From the NCBI RefSeq assembly GCF_006788895.1, contig NZ_VFRA01000001.1:2728001-2792000 (forward strand): a stretch of 64,000 nt of DNA, in the 5' to 3' direction. The notes under the pieces were generated by a model, which made no database searches, was not told the origin of the DNA, and worked only from the letters and a program-made list of their open reading frames with translations. The position numbers and the translations under genes were made by a program. This stretch comes from Rhodoglobus vestalii (GTDB lineage: Bacteria; Actinomycetota; Actinomycetes; Actinomycetales; Microbacteriaceae). Of the stretch, positions 25,336-33,830 are shown in pieces (the first letter of the stretch is position 1; each line of letters begins with the position of its first letter).

Positions 25336-27657
25336 TTGTCAACAAGACGCAGCGCGCCCGGCCACGATTCTCGACATGCTCCTCGGTTCCTTTCCATGCT
25401 GTTGCTGCTGGTAAGCGCTCTAGTGTTGCCCGCAGTGGTGGCCCCCACAAGCGCCGCACACGCCCTGGGCGACCCTGATGACATCGAGGTCACGTGGGTT
25501 TGGGACAACACGGGATCGACCAGACCGACCCCTGGGATCGCACTCGAAAACTATCAAGACATTGAACTCGTGTGGACGAGGGAACGAAGCGGGGTTCCGG
25601 CAGTTTCTTACTCGACCGTGCCGGCCAATGACCTCACCGCAACTCTGGTTCTTTTCATGCCGAACTTGTCGTCAGGCGGCATAGGGCTGACCTCAATTGG
25701 GCCTTTCCAGAATGGTGACGTTGTCACGGTCACGGTTTCGGGCACGAGTATCAATTCGCAAGTGCTGAGAATGAGTCTTGGCCAGTTTTCTGGGGCCAGT
25801 ACCCTGATTGACATAGCCAGCGCGAAGTTTGTTTCCGAAGTTGTCAGTCTGGGAACCCTCGGCCTGACGTCGCTTAAAAGCGCATTTCTCAAGACACCTA
25901 ATTTTCAGATGACCGCGAGTCTGCCTCCCACCGTCACAGATTTGCAAGCCGCGTTCCAACAGTCCGGTGTTGTTTCGCCCGGTGTGGGTGCGTGGGATGT
26001 CAGTCAGGTGACCAACCTGTCGAGCACATTCACCAGCACCGACTCTTTCAACGAGGATCTATCCGGCTGGAACACCTCGAACGTGACGAGAATGAACGGG
26101 ATCTTCGGGTTAGCAAAAGCCTTCAATCAGGACATCAGCGGCTGGAACACCTCACAAGTCACCCTCATGTCCCTAATGTTTTTTGGCGCTGAGGCTTTCA
26201 ATCAGGACATCAGCGGCTGGAACACCTCACAAGTCACCGACATGGTCAACATGTTCCGAAACGCTGTCGCTTTCAATCAGGACATCAGCGGCTGGAACAC
26301 CTCACAGGTCACCGACATGAGATTCATGTTCGGCGGTGCCACCGCCTTCAATCAGGACGTCAGCGGCTGGAACACCTCACAAGTCACCAAAATGGCACGC
26401 ATGTTTTCGGGCGCGACGTCCATGAACCAGGACCTTGGCGCACTGGACATCACTGGAGTCGTGGCGAATCCCGCTAGCAGCCTGTACGAAATGTTGAGCG
26501 GATCGGGTATGACCGACGCGAACTATGCGGCGACTCTCAACGGGTGGGTTACTCAGCCCGTTCAATCAGGACTCACCCTGAGCGCAGGCACGAAAGTTGC
26601 CGACACCTGCGCGCGCGTGTACGCGGCGGATACTCTCGGGTGGATCATTACGGATGGTTGGAATACCGCGGCTGTCGATGCCAAGAGGACCGAGTGCGAC
26701 TCGACCCCGGCCACGATTTCTTGGAGCCCAACTCCAACAACGACGACCAGTTCACCCTTTACCCCGAGCCCAGTGCCCGTAACCTCGGGTGGGCCGGTGT
26801 CGTACTCGGTCGAATCCGGGTCCTCCACAACGAGTGATTGTCAGGTGGGGCTCTCGTCGGGTGAGCTCACGTACAGCACCAGCGGCACCTGCACCGTAGT
26901 GGCGACGGCCTCTGCCACCTCGACGACGTATCCGGTTTCTACGAGAAAAACCTTCGATCTTGTGCAGTTGCCCCCGGCGAATATCGAGTGGTCAATCAGT
27001 GACACTCAGCGTGCTCCCGCCGCATTCGAGTCTCCCTTCACCCCTCCCGTTCTCCCCAGCAGCACCGATGGTGTTTCCATCGCCTACAGTGTGGTCGACG
27101 CAGGGACGACTGGCTGCACAGTCAACGCGACGACCGGCGTGATCGGCTACACCGGTGGCGGCGATTGCACGGTTCGTGCGACCACCGGCGCAACCTCGGC
27201 CCTGTCGGCGAACTCGCTGGATGTCGTCTTCGAGCTACCTGCTCCCCCGGACGCGCCGGGAACGCCCAGCACGCCGGTGGCTACCGTCAACGGTGGCTCC
27301 ATCGCGCTGAGCTGGACGGCGCCGACAACAGGGGGTGACCCGGCCGGGTACACGGTGACGAGCAGTCCTGCCGGTGCGGTGTGTGCCATTGTGGGAATGA
27401 CCGCGTCGTGCACCGGACTCACTGAGGGAGTCAGTTATTCCTTCACGGTGATCGCATTCAACGCCGGGGGGGCAAGCGCCACATCAGCATCGAGTAACAC
27501 GGTCGTCGTACCGACCAGTGCAGGGGGAGGGTCGGGCGGACTAGCGAATACCGGATTCGAGGCCCAGGGTCTCAGTACCGTCGCGTTGGCACTTCTCATC
27601 GCGGGTGCTATCGCCGTGCTCAGCGTGCAAACGACGCGACGCCGCAGGCAGAGTTGA
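25336..27657 (+). CDS. BspA-like (DUF285) surface protein with LANTG sortase signal
   Basis: This is a cell-surface protein of about 773 aa. It has a basic N-terminus and a hydrophobic signal segment (FLSMLLLLVSALVLPAVVAP, cleavage near SAAHA). A BspA-type repeat region (about residues 235-375) has the unit AFNQDISGWNTSQVTDM; two Ser/Thr-rich Ig-like repeats with conserved Cys pairs follow, then a fibronectin type III domain (about 645-735). The C-terminus is GGLANTGFEAQ, a hydrophobic helix and RRRRQS, an LAxTG anchor of the kind used by class E sortases. TTG 25336 with AAAGAGG upstream is preferred over ATG 25312, which lies too close to the -10 box. It probably mediates adhesion. No sortase gene is in the window. 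Confidence 0.88.
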   Translation: MSTRRSAPGHDSRHAPRFLSMLLLLVSALVLPAVVAPTSAAHALGDPDDIEVTWVWDNTGSTRPTPGIALENYQDIELVWTRERSGVPAVSYSTVPANDLTATLVLFMPNLSSGGIGLTSIGPFQNGDVVTVTVSGTSINSQVLRMSLGQFSGASTLIDIASAKFVSEVVSLGTLGLTSLKSAFLKTPNFQMTASLPPTVTDLQAAFQQSGVVSPGVGAWDVSQVTNLSSTFTSTDSFNEDLSGWNTSNVTRMNGIFGLAKAFNQDISGWNTSQVTLMSLMFFGAEAFNQDISGWNTSQVTDMVNMFRNAVAFNQDISGWNTSQVTDMRFMFGGATAFNQDVSGWNTSQVTKMARMFSGATSMNQDLGALDITGVVANPASSLYEMLSGSGMTDANYAATLNGWVTQPVQSGLTLSAGTKVADTCARVYAADTLGWIITDGWNTAAVDAKRTECDSTPATISWSPTPTTTTSSPFTPSPVPVTSGGPVSYSVESGSSTTSDCQVGLSSGELTYSTSGTCTVVATASATSTTYPVSTRKTFDLVQLPPANIEWSISDTQRAPAAFESPFTPPVLPSSTDGVSIAYSVVDAGTTGCTVNATTGVIGYTGGGDCTVRATTGATSALSANSLDVVFELPAPPDAPGTPSTPVATVNGGSIALSWTAPTTGGDPAGYTVTSSPAGAVCAIVGMTASCTGLTEGVSYSFTVIAFNAGGASATSASSNTVVVPTSAGGGSGGLANTGFEAQGLSTVALALLIAGAIAVLSVQTTRRRRQS
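26127..26369 (+). repeat. 75-bp in-frame tandem repeats of the BspA-like gene
   Basis: Units of 75 bp (25 codons) share an almost invariant 45-bp core encoding AFNQDISGWNTSQVT, at about 26127, 26202, 26277 and 26352. A diverged unit precedes it from 26047. The cores are nearly identical at DNA level while the intervening codons differ, so recent expansion or gene conversion is likely. Confidence 0.85.
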
Positions 27658-28168
27658 CCGGCGCACCGGGACCAAACCCACACGACCACACGGCGACAAC
27701 CCCACACGGCGACAACCCCACACGGCGACAACCTGGCAGGGCGGTTTCCTGACCTTCGGTAGCGCCGCGGGCAACGATGCTCGACTCAGCTGCGCTTCGG
27801 GGGCGTGAGCGTGCGGCGCTCGGGTTGAGGTCGTTGCACAGCGAACTCGCCGCCGACGCGGCCGCTGAGGGGGCGGCCAGTAACCCCCATTTTAAGAGGG
27901 CCCACTGTCCGAAATATCCGCAGCAGCCCAGTCTAGGCGCTCCGGCAAATGCAGGAGCTTGAGCAGCTAGTCGACGTGCTCTTGGCGATGGGTCTATATG
28001 AAAAGATCCGTGGCGAAGCGGAGCGGGCCGCGAGCACCTGCGAGCACCCGCTAGTCAGAATAAATTCCCGGATCCCCGAATCGCTGTGCGCTGTGTGCTG
28101 TGCGCTCAACGACGAGACTCTGATGAGGATGGCAATAGCGAGGCACGTCGCGCCTTGGTGGCATTACA
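27658..28168. other. Gene-poor stretch with a 16-bp tandem repeat
   Basis: No convincing gene. 27688-27733 holds 2.9 copies of ACACGGCGACAACCCC just after the surface-protein gene. A 61-codon plus-strand frame (27777-27962) and a frame from 27949 that runs into hipB look non-coding or like remnants. The stretch ends in the hipBA promoter. Confidence 0.7.
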
Positions 28169-28197
28169 TTGCTGATTATGACGATAAACGGTATTCT
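28169..28197 (+). promoter_or_regulatory. hipBA promoter
   Basis: TTGCTG (28169-28174), a 17-nt spacer and TATTCT (28192-28197) form a good sigma-70-type promoter 20 nt ahead of the hipB TTG start, with a GGAAAGGA ribosome site between. HipB-type proteins usually autoregulate here, but I see no clear palindrome. Confidence 0.6.
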
Positions 28198-28217
28198 AAG
28201 TCCGGAAAGGATTACTT

Positions 28218-28556
28218 TTGTCTCAACGTGACCATCCGACGTCCGCTCCGGTCATTGACGCGCTCACAATCCTGGGGTTGCAGATTGCCGCCGGCCGCCG
28301 TGACCGGCGTTGGACGGCGGCAGACCTCGCCGATCGTGCGGGAATCTCACCGCGCACGCTTCGCAACGTCGAGCGCGGCTTGCCTTCCGTGTCCATCGGT
28401 ATCGTGTTTGAGGTTGCGGTGCTTGTCGGCATACCGTTGTACGGCGCGTCAGACGATGAGCTTCGTGATGTGCGACGCCGGGCGGCAGACCGCCTTGCGT
28501 TGCTGCCGCAGCGTGTGCGGGAATCAGCATCGGAAGCGGTGAATGATGACTTCTGA
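28218..28556 (+). CDS. hipB: HipB-like XRE antitoxin
   Basis: This 112-aa helix-turn-helix protein reads LGLQIAAGRRDRRWTAADLADRAGISPRTLRNVERGLPSVSIGIVFEVA, the Cro/C1 fold, and has a short charged tail. It overlaps the hipA gene by 14 bp, the normal antitoxin-first layout. TTG 28218 follows GGAAAGGA at about 28203-28210. HipB neutralises HipA and represses the operon in known systems. The pair lies in the accessory region next to repeats. Confidence 0.88.
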   Translation: MSQRDHPTSAPVIDALTILGLQIAAGRRDRRWTAADLADRAGISPRTLRNVERGLPSVSIGIVFEVAVLVGIPLYGASDDELRDVRRRAADRLALLPQRVRESASEAVNDDF

Positions 28557-29808
28557 CACATCACCGCGCGAAGCTTTCGTCTGGGTGTGGTTGCCAGGTG
28601 CCGCGCAGCCTGTCGTAGCCGGACGCATTGAAGGTCAAGGTCGAAGCTTCCCTTTCACCTACGGGAAGAGCTATCTGGGACGATCGGATGCGATCGCACT
28701 GTATCGACCAGAATTGCCGCTCAAAAGTGGCCGTCAGCAGCCGCTGGTGGGGTTGGACATTGCTGGGTGCCTCGCCGATGGTGGACCGGATTCATGGGGT
28801 CGGCGGGTCATCCTCGCACGTCATCTCGGACATCTTGACTCCATGACCGATACTGGCGAACTCAGCCCGCTTAGTTACTTTCTCCAATCAGGCTCCAACC
28901 GCATTGGCGGCCTCGACTTTCAGTCCAGTTCTGACGAATACATTCCGCGGTCACCCGACCACCAGGCCACCACCGAGGACTTGGCGCAGGCTTCCGAACG
29001 CATCCAAGCTGGCGAACCTCTGGCAGCAGATTTGGGTGAAGCTCTTGTGCGAGGCGCATCCATTGGTGGGGCGCGCCCCAAAGCGATCCTGTTTGATGAG
29101 GTTCGTGGCCTCGAAGTCATTGCGAAGTTCTCGATGACGAATGACGTGTATCCCGCAATTCAGGCGGAGGCTGTGGCGATGGAACTTGGTCGACGGGTAG
29201 GACTGAACGTCGCCGCTACCCGAGTGACGCAGGCGGCCGGTCGTTACACACTGCTGGTCGACCGTTTCGACCGAACGGTCGGAGGCGGACGCAAGATCAT
29301 GGTTTCTGCTTTAACGATGTTGGGGTTGAACGAAATGATTGCCCCGCGTTCCAGCTCCTATGTCGTGTTTGCCGACCTGATGCGCCGAAATTTCAAGGGC
29401 GGTGGTGCAGCACGCAGGGAACTGTTCCGCCGGATAGTGTTCAACATTGCGGTGGGCAACACTGACGATCACGCACGCAACCATGCAGCGTTCTGGGACG
29501 GCAATCATCTGGAAATGACCCCGGCCTATGACATTGCACCCCAGATCCGTTCTGGCAACGATGTAAACCAGGCAATGACCATTTCTCGATCGGGTGACAG
29601 GCGATCTCGATTTTCCACCTGCATCGCCGCGGCAGGCGAATATGGGCTCGGTCCCGCAGAGGCCATAGACATTGTTGACCACGTGAAGCAAGTGGTGAAT
29701 GACGAATGGGATGATGCTGCGGACGTCACAGAACTCAGCTCCCTAGTGCGGCAACAACTCTGGACTCGGTCAATTCTTAATCCATCAATCGAATGGGAAT
29801 GGGACTAG
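28543..29808 (+). CDS. hipA: HipA-like serine/threonine kinase toxin
   Basis: This 421-aa protein has the HipA N-terminal subdomain and kinase core: GASIGGARPKAIL (ATP-binding loop), EVIAKFS with the Lys, FNIAVGNTDDHARNHAAFWD with the catalytic Asp, and MTPAYDIAPQ with the metal-binding Asp. All key residues are intact, so it should be active. Known HipA toxins phosphorylate translation factors such as a tRNA synthetase and induce dormancy; the target here is unknown. The C-terminus ends EWEWD. Toxin and antitoxin overlap and should be co-translated. Confidence 0.92.
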   Translation: MMTSDTSPREAFVWVWLPGAAQPVVAGRIEGQGRSFPFTYGKSYLGRSDAIALYRPELPLKSGRQQPLVGLDIAGCLADGGPDSWGRRVILARHLGHLDSMTDTGELSPLSYFLQSGSNRIGGLDFQSSSDEYIPRSPDHQATTEDLAQASERIQAGEPLAADLGEALVRGASIGGARPKAILFDEVRGLEVIAKFSMTNDVYPAIQAEAVAMELGRRVGLNVAATRVTQAAGRYTLLVDRFDRTVGGGRKIMVSALTMLGLNEMIAPRSSSYVVFADLMRRNFKGGGAARRELFRRIVFNIAVGNTDDHARNHAAFWDGNHLEMTPAYDIAPQIRSGNDVNQAMTISRSGDRRSRFSTCIAAAGEYGLGPAEAIDIVDHVKQVVNDEWDDAADVTELSSLVRQQLWTRSILNPSIEWEWD

Positions 29809-30254
29809 GACTAGTGTGAGCCTGCCGGTGGCAACATCGCGGCACACATTCGCCGATACCTCCGCTACGACACCGCGACCACACCACATCAAACCTGCAC
29901 CCCTATCCAGGCAGATCCTCGCTCTCACCGGCCAGCTCGAAACCCTCGCTCTGGCAAAGAAACCCGCCACCGTCAAACCACCCGTGAACCGGGCCTGGAA
30001 CGCCTAACCCTGCCGGAGGTTTCCACTTGAGGCAACGATCAACCTTCCCGGAGGTATTGACATGAGGCAACAGGCCAGTGCTCGTTGCCCCGCGAGGCCC
30101 TAAATTTGGACAACGTGGCGTTCTCACGAGCCTCGACCCTATTTAAAGGCGGGACGTGACCGACGCCAATCCGACATCCGTACTCCGTGGGGAGTAGCGC
30201 TGTGTGCGCCGCCAAGCCGATGTGGCATCCACGGTCGGCAACTAGCATCGAAGC
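29809..30254. other. Gene-poor stretch with IS-end-like direct repeats
   Basis: A short plus-strand frame (29816-30007) ending KPPVNRAWNA may be the tail of a dead gene but I cannot name it. It is followed by two 24-nt direct repeats (30013-30036 and 30048-30071, 20 of 24 identical) that begin CCGGAGGT and end TGAGGCAAC. Repeated motifs at an element end recall the multiple terminal repeats of IS21-type elements; no transposase gene remains. The region ends at the leaderless promoter TAGCAT (30243-30248) of the kinase gene. Confidence 0.6.
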
Positions 30255-31496
30255 ATGCCCCCATCCGGTCGATCATCTCGCTCAGCCAGCGCAATCGCTG
30301 ACGCCATGGTGAAGGGGGGAGGCTTCGGGTTTCCGCGCTCTCGACGTTCCGCGCTACTGCGGGTGTGGGTGCCGGTGCTTGTTTCTTTGGGCGTTCAGGT
30401 GCCGGTGACGGTGATCAACGTTGTGCGCGTTAACGACTTCGGTTTGTCCGGGATCGTTCTTGTTCTGCTTGCCATTGTTGGCCCCGTTCTGTTGATCTGG
30501 GCTCGCCAGTATCCGGGGCCGATCGTCGCCGCACTCTCTGTGCTGGGTGCCGCGGAATTCTTGCTCGGATACTCCGTGATTTCTTCGCCGTATGTGGCCC
30601 TCGCCTTTGCCATTGTGATTGCGGTGTCACACGGTGCACGCACCTGGACCTGGATTTCGCTGATCGTGGTGTGGGAGGCGACCCTGCTTGCTGCTCTCCT
30701 AGCTGGTATTGCGCTTGAACCGCCGCGCATTGTCGTCACAACCCTTGGGCTGCTGCTGGTGCTGGGGTTTGCGGAATCGTATCGCCGTCGTGGTGAACAG
30801 TTTGTCCAGTTTCAGCAGGCGTTTGCTGACCGTCGGGATGCTGAACTGCGGGCCGAACGCGTTCGCATTGCTCGCGAACTTCACGACGTTTTGGCGCACT
30901 CACTCAGCCAAATCAATGTGCAAGCGGGGGTTGGTCTCCACCTCATGCACAAGCAGCCCGAGCAGGCGGAAGCGGCCCTGGCGAGCATCAAAAGTTCAAG
31001 CAAAGACGCGCTTGATGAGGTGCGGTCACTGTTGGGGATGCTGCGCACAGAAACCCCCGGCGATGGCAACGGCGCAGACAGTGACAATTCTGTGCCGCCA
31101 GTGCCCGAACCCGACCTTTCACGGTTGAGCAGTCTCGTGGAGTCGGTGCGCTCCCGGGGGCTCACCGTGCAACTGTTGTGCGAGGTGACACCCGAAACCC
31201 CGGCAGCCGTGCAGCTTGCGCTGTATCGCATCGTGCAAGAATCGCTGACCAACATTGTTCGACATGCGAAAGCAACGCAGGTAGACGTCAGCGTCAGTTA
31301 CGGCGAGGCCGACTACCTCGTTACGATTGCCGACAACGGCGTGGGAATAGACACCGCCGCACATAGTGAGGGGCGAGGCTTGCTGGGCATGCGTGAACGA
31401 GTTGACCTCTTGGGGGGATCCTTGCGACTCGGCGAATCGACGGTGGGGGGCGCACTCGTGACGGCCCGTATTCCGCGCCGCGCGGCATCCGCATGA
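30255..31496 (+). CDS. Two-component sensor histidine kinase (HisKA_3/NarL type)
   Basis: This 413-aa membrane kinase has about five or six hydrophobic helices (residues about 32-180) with no large extracellular loop, then the dimerisation box RIARELHDVLAHSLSQINVQAGVGL with the phospho-His. An acidic linker precedes the HATPase domain (ALYRIVQESLTNIVRHAKA, IADNGVGID, GRGLLGMRERVDLLGG). It signals to the response regulator, whose gene overlaps by 4 bp. ATG 30255 lies 6 nt after TAGCAT, a leaderless layout. The stimulus is unknown. Confidence 0.93.
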   Translation: MPPSGRSSRSASAIADAMVKGGGFGFPRSRRSALLRVWVPVLVSLGVQVPVTVINVVRVNDFGLSGIVLVLLAIVGPVLLIWARQYPGPIVAALSVLGAAEFLLGYSVISSPYVALAFAIVIAVSHGARTWTWISLIVVWEATLLAALLAGIALEPPRIVVTTLGLLLVLGFAESYRRRGEQFVQFQQAFADRRDAELRAERVRIARELHDVLAHSLSQINVQAGVGLHLMHKQPEQAEAALASIKSSSKDALDEVRSLLGMLRTETPGDGNGADSDNSVPPVPEPDLSRLSSLVESVRSRGLTVQLLCEVTPETPAAVQLALYRIVQESLTNIVRHAKATQVDVSVSYGEADYLVTIADNGVGIDTAAHSEGRGLLGMRERVDLLGGSLRLGESTVGGALVTARIPRRAASA

Positions 31497-32158
31497 TTCG
31501 GGTGGTTGTTGCGGACGATCAGCAACTGATTCGTGCAGGGTTCCGCAGTTTGCTAAACGCCGAAGACGACATTGAGGTTGTGGGCGAGGCGGCGACCGGC
31601 ACCGACGTCGTTGCTGTGGTGCGACGTGAGCGCCCGGATGTGGTGCTGATGGATATCCGGATGCCTGACGGCGATGGTCTGTGGGCGACCGAGCAGATTG
31701 CTACTTTTCCGGAACTTGCCGCGACCCGCATCGTTGTGGTGACGACATTCGAAGTCGATGAGTATGTGGCTCGCGCAATCAGGGCGGGAGCGAGCGGCTT
31801 TTTGGTGAAAGACACGGAGCCCGTTGAGTTGATCCGGGCCGTGCGTGTGGTGGCGGCGGGGGATGCGCTGCTCAGCCCCGGGGTGACGAAACGGCTGCTC
31901 GCCCGATTTGCGGCAGGCTCTGCGGCAGCCTTCGATGACAGCATTCTCACGGCCATCACTGTTCGCGAGCGCGAAGTTCTTGCCCTCGTTGGTTTGGGGC
32001 TCACGAACGCTGAGATTGGCCAGAAACTTTTCCTGAGTCCGCTCACCGCCAAAACCCACGTCTCGCGCATTATGGCCAAACTCATGGCACGCGATCGAGT
32101 TCAGCTCGTGGTGATCGCCTACGAGACTGGGCTCGTTGCTTCCGGGCGGGCGGTGTGA
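31493..32158 (+). CDS. NarL/LuxR-family response regulator
   Basis: This 221-aa regulator has a receiver domain with acidic pair DD (8-9), phospho-acceptor Asp in VVLMDIRMPDGDG, and the conserved Lys in GFLVKD. A LuxR helix-turn-helix follows near the C-terminus (ITVREREVLALVGLGLTNAEIGQKLFLSPLTAKTHVSRIMAK). It overlaps the kinase gene and, by 4 bp, the azlC gene, so the two-component system and the amino-acid exporter are one operon, suggesting that they share a function. Confidence 0.95.
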   Translation: MIRVVVADDQQLIRAGFRSLLNAEDDIEVVGEAATGTDVVAVVRRERPDVVLMDIRMPDGDGLWATEQIATFPELAATRIVVVTTFEVDEYVARAIRAGASGFLVKDTEPVELIRAVRVVAAGDALLSPGVTKRLLARFAAGSAAAFDDSILTAITVREREVLALVGLGLTNAEIGQKLFLSPLTAKTHVSRIMAKLMARDRVQLVVIAYETGLVASGRAV

Positions 32159-32898
32159 GCACGAGACAACCCGCCAGATCGCCCGAGGTCGCTGCCGCAA
32201 TTCGATCAAGTTTCGCGGTCGGTTTGGCTGTTGCAGCGTACGGGATCTCGTTTGGTGCACTCGCGGTTGCTGCCGGTTTAGATGTTTGGCAGGCCTGTGT
32301 GTTGAGCCTGCTGATGTTCTCTGGTGGTTCCCAGTTCGCACTTGTCGGTGTTCTTGCTACGGGTGGCGCGTCGGCCGGTGGTGCCGCCATCGCCAGTGCT
32401 GTCTTGCTCGGAACCCGCAATTCGCTGTATGCGCTGAGGGTGGCCCCCATGATTGGTCCGGGCCTGGTGAAACGGTTACTGGCCGGGCATTGGACGATCG
32501 ACGAGACCACGGCGGTCTCCACAGCACAGCCCACTCTTGCTGGCCAACGCGCGGGCTTCTGGTGGACCGGCATCGTCATCTACGTCGGGTGGAATCTGAC
32601 GACGCTAGTCGGTGCACTGATCGGTGACCAGCTGGGGGATGTGAGGCAGTACGGTCTCGATGCCGCCGCGGCCGCCGCGTTCCTTGGTTTGCTGTGGCCG
32701 CGTCTGAAGCAGCTTCAGCCCATCGTCGTCGCTGTTGGTGCCGCCGTTGTGGCGGCCGCTCTGATGCCTATCCTTCCTGCGGGGTTGCCCGTTCTTGCCG
32801 CTGCTCTGGTCGCGGTGGTGGTGGGGCTCGTCAACCTCTTCGGTACCCGCGAAAGTGATCTCGCCGAAGCCGAGCCCGATCCGATGGGGGAACGATGA
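32155..32898 (+). CDS. azlC: AzlC-family branched-chain amino acid exporter, large subunit
   Basis: This 247-aa membrane protein matches AzlC: SFAVGLAVAAYGISFGALAV, LSLLMFSGGSQFALVGVLA, and LGTRNSLYALRVAPM. AzlC pairs with AzlD to export branched-chain amino acids or analogues. GTG 32155 overlaps the response-regulator stop and the gene overlaps azlD by 4 bp. Confidence 0.93.
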   Translation: MSTRQPARSPEVAAAIRSSFAVGLAVAAYGISFGALAVAAGLDVWQACVLSLLMFSGGSQFALVGVLATGGASAGGAAIASAVLLGTRNSLYALRVAPMIGPGLVKRLLAGHWTIDETTAVSTAQPTLAGQRAGFWWTGIVIYVGWNLTTLVGALIGDQLGDVRQYGLDAAAAAAFLGLLWPRLKQLQPIVVAVGAAVVAAALMPILPAGLPVLAAALVAVVVGLVNLFGTRESDLAEAEPDPMGER

Positions 32899-33200
32899 CT
32901 ATCTGGCATATTGTGCTGCTCGCCTCGATCGCTGTGCTCGCTCTCAAGCTTGCTGGCTTCGCAGTGCCTGCGGCGTGGGCGGAGAAACCGACGGCGGCGC
33001 GGCTCGCTAACCTGCTTACCGTTGCGCTACTGTCGGCGCTGGTTGTCGTGCAGACTTTTGGTTCGACCCGAGGCTTCGAAGTGGATGCTCGGCTGCCGGC
33101 AATCGCCCTCGCCGCGGTTCTATTCGCACTGCGGGTGCCGTTCATCCTTGTCATTATTGCCGCAGCTCTGGTTGCTGCAGCAATTCGTGCGTTCAGCTAG
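32895..33200 (+). CDS. azlD: AzlD-family exporter, small subunit
   Basis: This 101-aa protein with three or four helices (IVLLASIAVLALKLAGF, LLTVALLSALVVVQTF, ALAAVLFALRVPFILVIIAAALVAAAIRA) matches AzlD in size, position and the L-K-LAGF N-terminus. It is the obligate partner of AzlC and the last gene of the four-gene operon. Confidence 0.92.
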   Translation: MTIWHIVLLASIAVLALKLAGFAVPAAWAEKPTAARLANLLTVALLSALVVVQTFGSTRGFEVDARLPAIALAAVLFALRVPFILVIIAAALVAAAIRAFS

Positions 33201-33226
33201 ACGCCGTGCTGCTGGGCATCGTGCTA

Positions 33227-33790
33227 CTAGGCATCGAGGTGTTCTTCGGTCGATAGCCACGACTTGCCTGGGTGACCCCAGCCCTGTTTACGGATCGCTT
33301 TCGCGGCGGCCTTGGCCTCGGGTTCGCGGAGCCGATCCGCATAAAGTACGCCATCGAGATGGTCGTATTCGTGTTGGAAAATACGGGCGAGCCAGCCCGA
33401 TGCTTCAATCTCGAATGGGTTCTGGTCGAGATCTACGGCGCGCAGTATGACGCGATCGGCCCGCACTAACTCGAATCGTTCGCCGGGAATGGACAGGCAC
33501 CCCTCTTCATCCGCTTCGCTTAGCTCGCTTAGGGGGGTGGGGCTCTGCCAGAGCTCCGGATTGATGGCAACTCCGCGCCAGTGCGTGTCGTCGTCGCCAA
33601 TCCAGTCGTAGACGAATACGCGCTGCGAAACACCCACTTGGGGTGCGGCAAGTCCGACCCCGGGAGCCTCTTCCATGGTCTCGAACATGTCGCCAACCAG
33701 CGTGCGTAGGCTGCTATCGAAGGTAGTCACCGGCGTTGCCGGGGTGTGGAGCACCGGGTCACCGGTGATAATGATGGGAAGAACGGCCAT
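33227..33790 (-). CDS. def: Peptide deformylase
   Basis: It removes the formyl group from nascent proteins. All three motifs are present in 187 aa: GVGLAAPQVG, EEGCLSIPG with the metal Cys, and QHEYDHLDG with the two metal His and catalytic Glu. ATG 33790 is preceded by TATTCT 6 nt upstream and no ribosome site, hence probably leaderless, divergent from the DMT-family gene. Confidence 0.96.
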   Translation of the reverse strand: MAVLPIIITGDPVLHTPATPVTTFDSSLRTLVGDMFETMEEAPGVGLAAPQVGVSQRVFVYDWIGDDDTHWRGVAINPELWQSPTPLSELSEADEEGCLSIPGERFELVRADRVILRAVDLDQNPFEIEASGWLARIFQHEYDHLDGVLYADRLREPEAKAAAKAIRKQGWGHPGKSWLSTEEHLDA

Positions 33791-33796
33791 GTGCTC

Positions 33797-33824
33797 AGAA
33801 TATCCCGGGTGAACCTAGTACATT
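33797..33824. promoter_or_regulatory. Back-to-back leaderless -10 boxes (def and DMT-family gene)
   Basis: TATTCT on the minus strand (33797-33802) lies 6 nt before the def ATG, and TACATT on the plus strand (33819-33824) lies 6 nt before GTG 33831. Only 40 bp separate the two start codons, so the two promoters must overlap. Confidence 0.6.
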
Positions 33825-33830
33825 TGACGG

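Noticed and set aside
26127..26369. Regular repeats that could be taken for CRISPR
   Set aside because: They are 75-bp in-frame coding repeats of a surface protein, with no spacer-like variable units and no cas genes.
27949..28542. 197-codon plus-strand frame before and over hipB
   Set aside because: It overlaps hipB out of frame, crosses a good promoter, and becomes Arg/Ser-rich nonsense where hipB begins.
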